Assembly (NCBI RefSeq): GCF_040537815.1
Contig: NZ_JBEWSZ010000001.1
Location: forward strand, 4,340,001 to 4,404,000
Source of the DNA: Mesorhizobium shangrilense
GTDB lineage: Bacteria > Pseudomonadota > Alphaproteobacteria > Rhizobiales > Rhizobiaceae
Direction: 5' to 3'
DNA length: 64,000 bases
In this document: positions 58,125 to 64,000 of the stretch, piece by piece
How positions within the stretch are numbered: the first letter of the stretch is position 1
Layout: the number at the start of each line of letters is the position of its first letter
The notes under the pieces: generated by a model
Databases searched by the model: none
Told to the model about the DNA's origin: nothing
What the model saw: only the letters and a program-made list of their open reading frames with translations
Translations under genes and position numbers: made by a program

Positions 58125-58912
58125 GACCGATTACCCAGCGAGTCCAGCCGCATCGGCAGCCCGGCCTCGGCCATATGCGCCTTGGCTTGCGCTATGGTGT
58201 AGGTGCCGAAATGGAAGATGGAGGCCGCCAGAACCGCGCCAGCATGACCGTCGCGGATGCCTTCGACCATGTGATCGAGTGTACCGACACCGCCGGACGC
58301 GATGACCGGGACGCGCACCGCATCGGCGACCGCGCGGGTCAGCGCAATGTCGTAGCCGGCCTTGGTGCCGTCGCGGTCCATCGACGTCAAAAGGATTTCG
58401 CCGGCGCCGCGATCGACCATTTTTCGGGCGAACTCGACCGCGTCGATGCCGGTCTTCTCACGTCCGCCATGGGTGAAGATCTCCCAGCGGTCGGCCTCGC
58501 CGGCGCCAGACACTTTCTTGGCGTCGATGGCGACGACGATGCACTGGTTGCCGAACTTGTCGGCGGCTTCGGCGACGAAATCCGGATTCTTCACCGCCGC
58601 GGTGTTGATCGAGACCTTGTCGGCGCCGGCCAGCAGCAGCCTCCTGATGTCGGCGACCTGGCGCACGCCACCGCCTACGGTCAGCGGCATGAAGCATTGC
58701 TCCGCCGTGCGCGCGACGACATCGAAAATGGTTTCACGATTGTCCGACGAAGCGGTGATGTCGAGAAAGCAGAGTTCATCGGCGCCAGCGGCGTCATAGG
58801 CCTTGGCCGCCTCGACGGGATCACCGGCATCGATCAGATCGACGAAATTGACACCCTTGACGACGCGGCCGTTCTTGACGTCGAGACAAGGGATGACGCG
58901 AGCCTTCAACAT
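58121..58912 (-). CDS. hisF: imidazole glycerol phosphate synthase cyclase subunit
   Basis: 263 residues, TIM barrel. [19 protein letters not shown] has the catalytic Asp near residue 11; [14 protein letters not shown] and [16 protein letters not shown] are the two phosphate sites, and [14 protein letters not shown] carries the second Asp. It pairs with HisH. The ATG at 58912 shares one base with the stop of the arginase-like gene (TGATG). Confidence 0.97.
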   Translation of the reverse strand: MLKARVIPCLDVKNGRVVKGVNFVDLIDAGDPVEAAKAYDAAGADELCFLDITASSDNRETIFDVVARTAEQCFMPLTVGGGVRQVADIRRLLLAGADKVSINTAAVKNPDFVAEAADKFGNQCIVVAIDAKKVSGAGEADRWEIFTHGGREKTGIDAVEFARKMVDRGAGEILLTSMDRDGTKAGYDIALTRAVADAVRVPVIASGGVGTLDHMVEGIRDGHAGAVLAASIFHFGTYTIAQAKAHMAEAGLPMRLDSLGNRS

Positions 58913-59748
58913 CACCGGGCCTCTATGGTCGTGAGGAGATCGTTCAGCAACTGACCGACCAGCGGCGGAACATCCGCCTGCGCGTCGAATGCCGGGTCGT
59001 AGGCGGAGATGGTGATGCCAACCAGCGGCGCCGAAAGCGCCATGCCGCAAACCGCCTGGCGCAACTGGTCCGGGGCCGGGCCACCCGGATCCGCGTAGCG
59101 GTTGGCCTGGAGTTTTTCGGGGTCATGGACATCGAGGTCGATATGTAGGTGCACCCGTTTCGCGCCCGCGGCCGTCAGCCTTTCGGCCGAGCTTGCCGCA
59201 TTGGGGCACTCCGTGCGGACGACCGGCAAGCTCTCCAGCAACTGCGTCTCCGCCGGGTCGAGGTCGCGCGCATTGACGAGCACGCAACGCGAAGGGTCGA
59301 TCGGCTGGAAGCCGGGAATGGCCTTGGCCATTGGCCGCCAGCACAGGCCCAGAACGGTCGCCAGCGCCATGCCGTTGAGAAAGCCGGTTGTGGATGTCTC
59401 CGGCGTGTTGAGGTCGCCATGCTGGTCGGCCCAGATGATGCCGTCCGCGCCTCCACCCGCCACCGCACCGGCTGATGTCAGGCAATTGCCCGCGAGAACG
59501 ATGGGAAACCGGCCTCTGTCTCGGGCAATACGGACCTCGCCCGACACCGCATTGCAGACCGCGAAGCCAGTGGCGATCTCGCGCTCCTGCCCGTCGCCCA
59601 ACCGGCCGATATCCCCGACGGAAACTTCGTGTCCGGCAAGCGTCAAGGCTTCGACCAGCCCGCCGGCGATGAGCGCATCCGGGCCTTGGCCGCAGCCGCC
59701 GTGATAGTGGCCGCTGTCATAGGACGCCAGGATAATCGAGATTTTCAC
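58912..59748 (-). CDS. arginase-family protein between hisF and hisA
   Basis: 278 residues with the ureohydrolase fold. The metal motifs are present but altered: [13 protein letters not shown] in place of DAHx[16 protein letters not shown] in place of DxDxxDP, and the first motif is AGNCLTSAG where arginases have GGDHS. Mn ligands from two sites are therefore mostly kept, but the first His is missing. It overlaps hisA by four bases and hisF by one, so it is a translated part of the his operon. It may hydrolyse a guanidino compound or formiminoglutamate, or act on a different substrate. Confidence 0.82.
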   Translation of the reverse strand: MKISIILASYDSGHYHGGCGQGPDALIAGGLVEALTLAGHEVSVGDIGRLGDGQEREIATGFAVCNAVSGEVRIARDRGRFPIVLAGNCLTSAGAVAGGGADGIIWADQHGDLNTPETSTTGFLNGMALATVLGLCWRPMAKAIPGFQPIDPSRCVLVNARDLDPAETQLLESLPVVRTECPNAASSAERLTAAGAKRVHLHIDLDVHDPEKLQANRYADPGGPAPDQLRQAVCGMALSAPLVGITISAYDPAFDAQADVPPLVGQLLNDLLTTIEAR

Positions 59749-60494
59749 GCTGTCGTCTCCGCCCCGGGCCTGCCGCGCAGGATCGCCAGCGCCTCGGTCG
59801 GATCGATGCGCCCGTCATAGAGTGCGCGGCCGGAGATCGCACCTTCGAGCTTCCAGGCATCGGGCATGGTCATGCGCACGATGTCGGCGATCGAGGCGAG
59901 CCCGCCGGAAGCGATGACCGGGATCGACACCGCCTCGGCGAGGTCGATGGTGGCATCCCAGTTGATGCCGGTCAGCACGCCATCGCGGTCGATGTCGGTG
60001 TAGATGATCGCGGCGACTCCGGCGCCCTCGAATTTTTTCGCCAGTTCGATGACGCCGAGGCTGGACGCCTCGGCCCAGCCCTCGACGGCGACCTTGCCGC
60101 CCTTGGCGTCGATGCCGACGGCGATCTTGCCGGGGAATGCCTTGCAGGCCTGCTTGACCAGGTCGGGATCGCGCACGGCGACCGTGCCCAGTATGACGCG
60201 CGCAAGCCCACGATCGAGCCAGTCCTCGATCTGCGGCAGAGTGCGGATGCCGCCGCCAAGCTGCACCGGATTCTTCGTCGTCTTGAGGATGGCGCCGACC
60301 GCCGCGCTGTTGACGCTCTGGCCCTGGAACGCGCCGTTGAGGTCAACAACATGCAACCACTCGAAGCCTTGTTCCTCGAAGGCCTGGGCCTGGGCTGCTG
60401 GATCCTCGTTGTAGATGGTCGCGGTGGCCATGTCGCCGTGCTTCAGCCGCACGCACTGGCCGTCCTTGAGGTCTATCGCTGGAAAAAGGATCAT
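59745..60494 (-). CDS. hisA: ProFAR isomerase
   Basis: 249 residues: [21 protein letters not shown] with catalytic Asp near 8, [25 protein letters not shown] and [14 protein letters not shown], the HisA TIM-barrel pattern. It isomerises ProFAR to PRFAR. It lies five bases downstream of the DUF1330 gene and overlaps the arginase-like gene. Confidence 0.97.
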   Translation of the reverse strand: MILFPAIDLKDGQCVRLKHGDMATATIYNEDPAAQAQAFEEQGFEWLHVVDLNGAFQGQSVNSAAVGAILKTTKNPVQLGGGIRTLPQIEDWLDRGLARVILGTVAVRDPDLVKQACKAFPGKIAVGIDAKGGKVAVEGWAEASSLGVIELAKKFEGAGVAAIIYTDIDRDGVLTGINWDATIDLAEAVSIPVIASGGLASIADIVRMTMPDAWKLEGAISGRALYDGRIDPTEALAILRGRPGAETTA

Positions 60495-60498
60495 CCGT

Positions 60499-60789
60499 TC
60501 AGGCACCCTCGACGATGACGAAATGGCCGGTCGAGGCGGCAAGCCGGAACTGCGAAGCATGCCGGTATTCAGGCGAATGATAGCATTCGACCGCCTTGCC
60601 GTAGGATTCGAACTCGACCAGCACGTGGCGATTGCCGGTCTGCCCCTCCGGATTTTCATGACGGCCGGCCCGCACGGCAAACTTGGCGCCATACTTCGCA
60701 AACGCCACCGCGTTCGCCTCGATATACTGCTTGTAGATTTCGGGATCGCGGACATCGATCATCGCCATCCAATAGCCTTTCTTGCTCAT
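60499..60789 (-). CDS. DUF1330 domain protein
   Basis: 96 residues: [35 protein letters not shown] and [16 protein letters not shown], the typical DUF1330 dimeric alpha/beta barrel. Function is unknown. The start ATG 60789 gives the usual family N-terminus. It sits between hisH and hisA and is probably co-transcribed, with the hisA start only five bases away. Confidence 0.88.
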   Translation of the reverse strand: MSKKGYWMAMIDVRDPEIYKQYIEANAVAFAKYGAKFAVRAGRHENPEGQTGNRHVLVEFESYGKAVECYHSPEYRHASQFRLAASTGHFVIVEGA

Positions 60790-60805
60790 GGTAAGTCCCC
60801 TTGTT

Positions 60806-60878
60806 CGACCATGATCTCTGGACAAACGGGAAAACCGTTCGTCCGAGAAAACCGGGATCCACTTTTCGGGATCATGCT
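60806..60878. repeat. Palindromic intergenic element, family A copy 9 (extended)
   Basis: CATGATC and GATCATGC ends; the middle holds an extra GGAAAACCGTTCGTCC and CCACTTTTCGGG. It abuts the hisH stop. Confidence 0.8.
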
Positions 60879-61529
60879 CTAGGGCCTCCAGCGCAGGAAA
60901 TTGGTGATCAGCGCCAGGCCCAACGTCTGGCTCTTTTCGGGATGGAACTGCGTGCCGGCAAGGTTGTCGCGGGTGACAGCGGCCGTCACCGGGCCGCCAT
61001 AGTCGGCCACCGCCAGCACCTCTTCGGGCTTCAGCGCATCCAGATGGTAGGAATGGACAAAATAGGCGTGCAATCCGCTTGCACCAGTGGGAATGCCGGA
61101 AAACAGTGGATGTTTCCGATTGAGCTCGATCGTATTCCAGCCGATCTGGGGGATCTTCAGCGCCGGGTCGACCGGCGTGATCTCCTTGACGTCGCCGGCA
61201 ATCCAGCCAAGGCCGTTGGTGATCGTCTTTTCCAGGCCACGCTGCGACATCAGCTGCATGCCGACGCAAATGCCTAGGAAAGGCCTCCCCTTGGTGATAG
61301 CGACTTCCTCGACCGCGTCCCACATGCCGTCGACGGCGCGCAAGCCAGCCGCGCAGTCGGCATAGGCGCCGACGCCGGGCAGGACGATGCGGTCGGCGGT
61401 TCTGACGCGCTCGGCATCGGCGGTCAGCTCGATCGTGGCGGCGATGCCGGCTTCGCGCGCGGCGCGCTCGAAGGCCTTGGTGGCCGAGCGAAGATTGCCC
61501 GAACCATAGTCGATGATGGCAACCCGCAT
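60879..61529 (-). CDS. hisH: imidazole glycerol phosphate synthase amidotransferase subunit
   Basis: 216 residues, class I glutamine amidotransferase. The nucleophile Cys is in [15 protein letters not shown] near residue 88, and [14 protein letters not shown] holds the His and Glu of the triad. It supplies ammonia to HisF. The stop is directly against a family A repeat that separates it from the DUF1330 gene, and the DUF2628 gene ends two bases upstream. Confidence 0.97.
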   Translation of the reverse strand: MRVAIIDYGSGNLRSATKAFERAAREAGIAATIELTADAERVRTADRIVLPGVGAYADCAAGLRAVDGMWDAVEEVAITKGRPFLGICVGMQLMSQRGLEKTITNGLGWIAGDVKEITPVDPALKIPQIGWNTIELNRKHPLFSGIPTGASGLHAYFVHSYHLDALKPEEVLAVADYGGPVTAAVTRDNLAGTQFHPEKSQTLGLALITNFLRWRP

Positions 61530-61530
61530 C

Positions 61531-62007
61531 TCAGTGTTTTCCCGGTGTGTGGGTCAGCCCGAGGGCCATGCCCATCTGCGTGGGACGCGCCAGGGCGGCA
61601 TCCGGAACGATCCGTTGCGCCGGCGCCCGCGCTTCCGCCGGGGTGTCGGTTTCCAGCGTATAGCGCGTGTCGGCGTCATCGAGCCCGCCGGCGGCGACCA
61701 CGCCCCATTCATGCCAGCCGCGGCGGCGAAGCGAGGCGATCCGCAGGCCCTGCCCCTCCAGGCCGACATAGAACGACACAAGCAGCGACAGCAGTGAACC
61801 GGCCAGCCCGAGGCCAAGCCTTTCGCCGAGCATCGAAAGAAGGCCCATGACGACAAAAATCAGCCCCGCTTCGACCCACAGTCTGTGCCAGGCGAGCCAG
61901 AGCGGCGGCACCAGGAAACCGAGCCAGGTGAAGCCATCGCGAACAAAGGTGGTCGTGTCGACCTTTTCGCTACGGCCCGGCGGCTCCATGACGACATAGC
62001 TGGCCAT
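61531..62007 (-). CDS. DUF2628 domain membrane protein
   Basis: 158 residues. [28 protein letters not shown] and two further hydrophobic stretches ([29 protein letters not shown]) are the DUF2628 pattern; the C-terminal third is polar. It is probably an inner membrane protein of unknown function. It begins four bases after the hisB stop and ends two bases before hisH, so it is embedded in the his operon. Confidence 0.88.
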   Translation of the reverse strand: MASYVVMEPPGRSEKVDTTTFVRDGFTWLGFLVPPLWLAWHRLWVEAGLIFVVMGLLSMLGERLGLGLAGSLLSLLVSFYVGLEGQGLRIASLRRRGWHEWGVVAAGGLDDADTRYTLETDTPAEARAPAQRIVPDAALARPTQMGMALGLTHTPGKH

Positions 62008-62010
62008 GGT

Positions 62011-62610
62011 CTATCCCTTCAGAGAGCCCTTGGTGGAGGGAACCGCGTCGGGCTGGCGCGGATCGCGTTCGAGGGCGGCGCGCAGCGCCCGCGCAACCGC
62101 CTTGAAGCAGGTCTCGGCGATGTGGTGATTGTTGGCGCCATAGTGGTTGGTCACATGCAAGGTGATGCCGGCATGCTGCGACAGCGCCTGGAAGAATTCG
62201 CGCACCAGCTCGGTGTCGAACGTGCCGATCTTCGGCGACGAGAACGATACATTCCAGACCAGGAAGGGGCGGCCGGAGACGTCGACCGCCGCCCGCGTCA
62301 GCGTCTCGTCCATGGCAAGGTCGATCGAGGCATAGCGCATGATGCCGCGCCGCTCACCCAGCGCCTTGGTCAACGCCTGGCCGAGCACAATGCCGGTGTC
62401 CTCGACCGTGTGGTGGTCGTCGATATGCAGGTCGCCCTTGGCCCTGACGGTCATGTCGATCAACGAATGACGCGACAGCTGGTCGAGCATATGGTCGAAG
62501 AAGCCGACGCCGGTCGCCATGTCGGACTTGCCCGATCCGTCGACATGGACCGACACGGAGATATCGGTTTCCCTGGTCTTGCGGCTGACTTCGGCGGAAC
62601 GGGGCGACAT
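62011..62610 (-). CDS. hisB: imidazoleglycerol-phosphate dehydratase
   Basis: 199 residues. The paired metal motifs [20 protein letters not shown] and [15 protein letters not shown], then [25 protein letters not shown], are the HisB signature. It dehydrates IGP in histidine synthesis. This is the monofunctional form with no phosphatase domain. It heads the his run; the region upstream holds a 17-bp tandem repeat. Confidence 0.97.
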   Translation of the reverse strand: MSPRSAEVSRKTRETDISVSVHVDGSGKSDMATGVGFFDHMLDQLSRHSLIDMTVRAKGDLHIDDHHTVEDTGIVLGQALTKALGERRGIMRYASIDLAMDETLTRAAVDVSGRPFLVWNVSFSSPKIGTFDTELVREFFQALSQHAGITLHVTNHYGANNHHIAETCFKAVARALRAALERDPRQPDAVPSTKGSLKG

Positions 62611-62638
62611 GACCTTGTCCTTGTCCCAGAGTTTCAGG

Positions 62639-62688
62639 GCTTCAAGCGTTTCGGAGCTTCAAGCGTTTCAGGGCTTCAAGCGTTCCAT
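62639..62688. repeat. 17-bp tandem repeat upstream of hisB
   Basis: Three copies of GCTTCAAGCGTTTC plus three varying bases, starting at 62639, 62656 and 62673, the last truncated. An inverted piece (TGCTTGAA) follows. It lies in the 259-base region between hisB and hslV, which otherwise holds no gene. Confidence 0.85.
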
Positions 62689-62869
62689 GCTTGAAAACGA
62701 GAGCCTTCTAGCAGCATGATCCGGCGATTGCCAGTTGCCATGCCGGGCGGTATCGAGCCCTGGGCAAGGCCGTTTGCAATCGCTGGTCCCATGCATACAT
62801 ATGGCCGATCAAAGTCACTCGTAACGCGTCAATCGCCTCCCTGGGATTGATGCTAGTCGGAGCCAATAG

Positions 62870-63421
62870 ATGTCGAATGAACTGACCATGCACGCCACGA
62901 CCATCGTGACGGTGCGCAAGGGCGGCAAGGTGGTGATCGCCGGCGACGGCCAGGTGAGTCTCGGCCAGACCATCATGAAAGGCAACGCCAGGAAAGTGCG
63001 CCGCATCGGCAAGGGCGGCAATGTCATCGCCGGTTTCGCGGGCGCCACAGCGGACGCCTTCACCCTTCTGGAACGTCTTGAGGCCAAGCTCGAACAGTAT
63101 CCCGACCAGCTGACGCGCGCCTGCGTCGAGCTTGCCAAGGACTGGCGCACCGACCGCTACCTGCGCCGGCTGGAGGCGATGATGCTGGTTGCCGACAAGT
63201 CGGTTTCGCTGGCGCTGACCGGCAATGGCGACGTGCTTGAGCCCGAACACGGCGTGATGGCCATCGGCTCGGGCGGCAACTACGCGCTTGCCGCCGCACG
63301 CGCCCTGATGGACACCGACAAGGATGCCGAGGAGATCGCCCGCAGGGCGATGCAGATCGCATCGGATATCTGCGTCTACACCAACAACAATTTCGTCGTC
63401 GAAACGATCGATGCCGCCTGA
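62870..63421 (+). CDS. hslV: ATP-dependent protease subunit HslV
   Basis: 183 residues. The mature N-terminal catalytic Thr is in [48 protein letters not shown] follows. This is the proteasome-like peptidase that works with the HslU ATPase. GGAG lies seven bases before ATG 62870. The N-terminal leader of eight residues (MSNELTMHA) is removed at maturation. hslU is expected beyond the right edge. Confidence 0.96.
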   Translation: MSNELTMHATTIVTVRKGGKVVIAGDGQVSLGQTIMKGNARKVRRIGKGGNVIAGFAGATADAFTLLERLEAKLEQYPDQLTRACVELAKDWRTDRYLRRLEAMMLVADKSVSLALTGNGDVLEPEHGVMAIGSGGNYALAAARALMDTDKDAEEIARRAMQIASDICVYTNNNFVVETIDAA

Positions 63422-63430
63422 AGCGGTCGG

Positions 63431-63475
63431 CCATGCTCCCGAAAAATGGAAGCCGGTTTTCGGAAGAGACCATGG
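63431..63475. repeat. Palindromic intergenic element, family A copy 10
   Basis: CCATG and CATGG ends with CCGAAAAATGG and CCGGTTTTCGG inside, between hslV and the acetyltransferase gene. Confidence 0.75.
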
Positions 63476-63993
63476 CCCAGCCAGACCATAACTACGATTT
63501 TCGGCCGGTGACCAAAAGGGACCTGCCGATGATCGCGGCGTGGCTGGCCGAGCCGCATGTCGCCGAATGGTGGGACGATCCGGAGACGGAGATCGCCCGG
63601 ATCCGCGAGCATATCGACAGCATCTCGGTCGAGCCGCTGATCGTCGAACTCGACGGCAAGCCGATCGCCTATCTACAGAGCTATGACCCGCACATGGAGG
63701 ACGGCCATCCCTATGCCGACCAGCCTTTCGGTACGCTGGGAATAGATCTGTCGATCGGCCGGCCGGAGCTGGTCGGCCTCGGGCACGGGCCGGCGATTAT
63801 CAGCCAATTCGTCGAGGAGCTGTTCGAGGAAGGCGCGCCGCGTGTGATCATCGATCCGGACCCCGCCAATGGGCGAGCCATCCGCGCCTATGAAAAGGCG
63901 GGTTTCCGGGCCATTGATCGAAGGCAATCGGTCTATGGCGATGTCGTGCTGATGGCAATCGATGCCGAGGACGACGCGCAAGAGGGGGAATAA
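63472..63993 (+). CDS. GNAT acetyltransferase (AAC(6')-like)
   Basis: 173 residues. FRPVTKRDLPMIAAWLAEPHVAEWWDD and later IGRPELVGLGHGPAIISQF and VIIDPDPANGRAIRAYEKAGFR hold the GNAT acetyl-CoA-binding pattern, closest to the aminoglycoside 6'-N-acetyltransferase branch. Chromosomal relatives of this kind often acetylate other amines, so resistance is not implied. Its ATG at 63472 is at the edge of a family A repeat. It lies 50 bases after hslV. Confidence 0.85.
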   Translation: MAQPDHNYDFRPVTKRDLPMIAAWLAEPHVAEWWDDPETEIARIREHIDSISVEPLIVELDGKPIAYLQSYDPHMEDGHPYADQPFGTLGIDLSIGRPELVGLGHGPAIISQFVEELFEEGAPRVIIDPDPANGRAIRAYEKAGFRAIDRRQSVYGDVVLMAIDAEDDAQEGE

Positions 63994-64000
63994 CGGGCAT

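Noticed and set aside
63472..63993. Aminoglycoside resistance gene
   Set aside because: The AAC(6')-like fold alone does not show resistance; it is chromosomal, next to hslV, with normal composition and no mobile element.

Overview
The window reads as the chromosome of a Rhizobiales alphaproteobacterium, most likely Mesorhizobium or a close relative. The basis is the high GC content, the ChvG/ChvI system beside pckA, a Tyr-type DivL, a cysteine-free AccD, split his genes, and very many copies of palindromic intergenic elements that carry the sequence CCGGTTTTCGG between CATGATC-like ends. No rRNA, tRNA, IS element, prophage or CRISPR array was recognised. Organism assignment is inference; no database was searched.

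Layout. 1-5540 (+): a catabolic operon that looks like carnitine/betaine degradation: the C-terminal end of L-carnitine dehydrogenase, an acyl-CoA dehydrogenase, an ADP-forming acyl-CoA synthetase, a CaiD-like dehydratase and an HSL-type esterase. 5541-11063 is accessory in character: an isolated promoter with a perfect palindrome and a doubtful small ORF; a two-component system divergent from a lipoprotein built of Arg-Pro-Asp repeats; and a four-gene operon of three small unknown proteins ending in a DapA homologue. 11064-18269: assorted metabolic genes (flavoprotein dehydrogenase, Gfo/Idh oxidoreductase, YceI with cytochrome b561, LysR divergent from an aldo/keto reductase, nucleotidyltransferase), with two inverted pairs of REP-like elements between them.

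18363-24797 (-): translation block infC - methyltransferase - rpmI - rplT - pheS - GFA enzyme - pheT. The infC start is ATT, and a glutathione-dependent formaldehyde-activating family gene sits translationally coupled between pheS and pheT. 25004-28629: hydrolase, BenE-type transporter, DUF2852 and YgjP-like metallopeptidase. 28742-34041 (+): trpF-trpB-trpA-accD-folC. 34200-41747 (-): cupin, trxA, addA and addB (double-strand break repair).

41808-52429 (-): a regulatory and cell-envelope block. It holds MurU and a TsaE-AmgK fusion (cell-wall sugar recycling plus t6A synthesis), the DivL cell-cycle pseudokinase, ahcY with a palindromic operator, HPr, EIIA-Man, a short HprK, and ChvG-ChvI. pckA diverges from chvI at 52772, followed by arfB, alkB and a PAP2-family membrane protein. 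56746-62610 (-): coaA and hisE-hisF-(arginase-like)-hisA-(DUF1330)-hisH-(DUF2628)-hisB, tightly packed with interspersed non-his genes. 62870-63993 (+): hslV followed by a GNAT acetyltransferase; hslU would be expected just beyond the edge.
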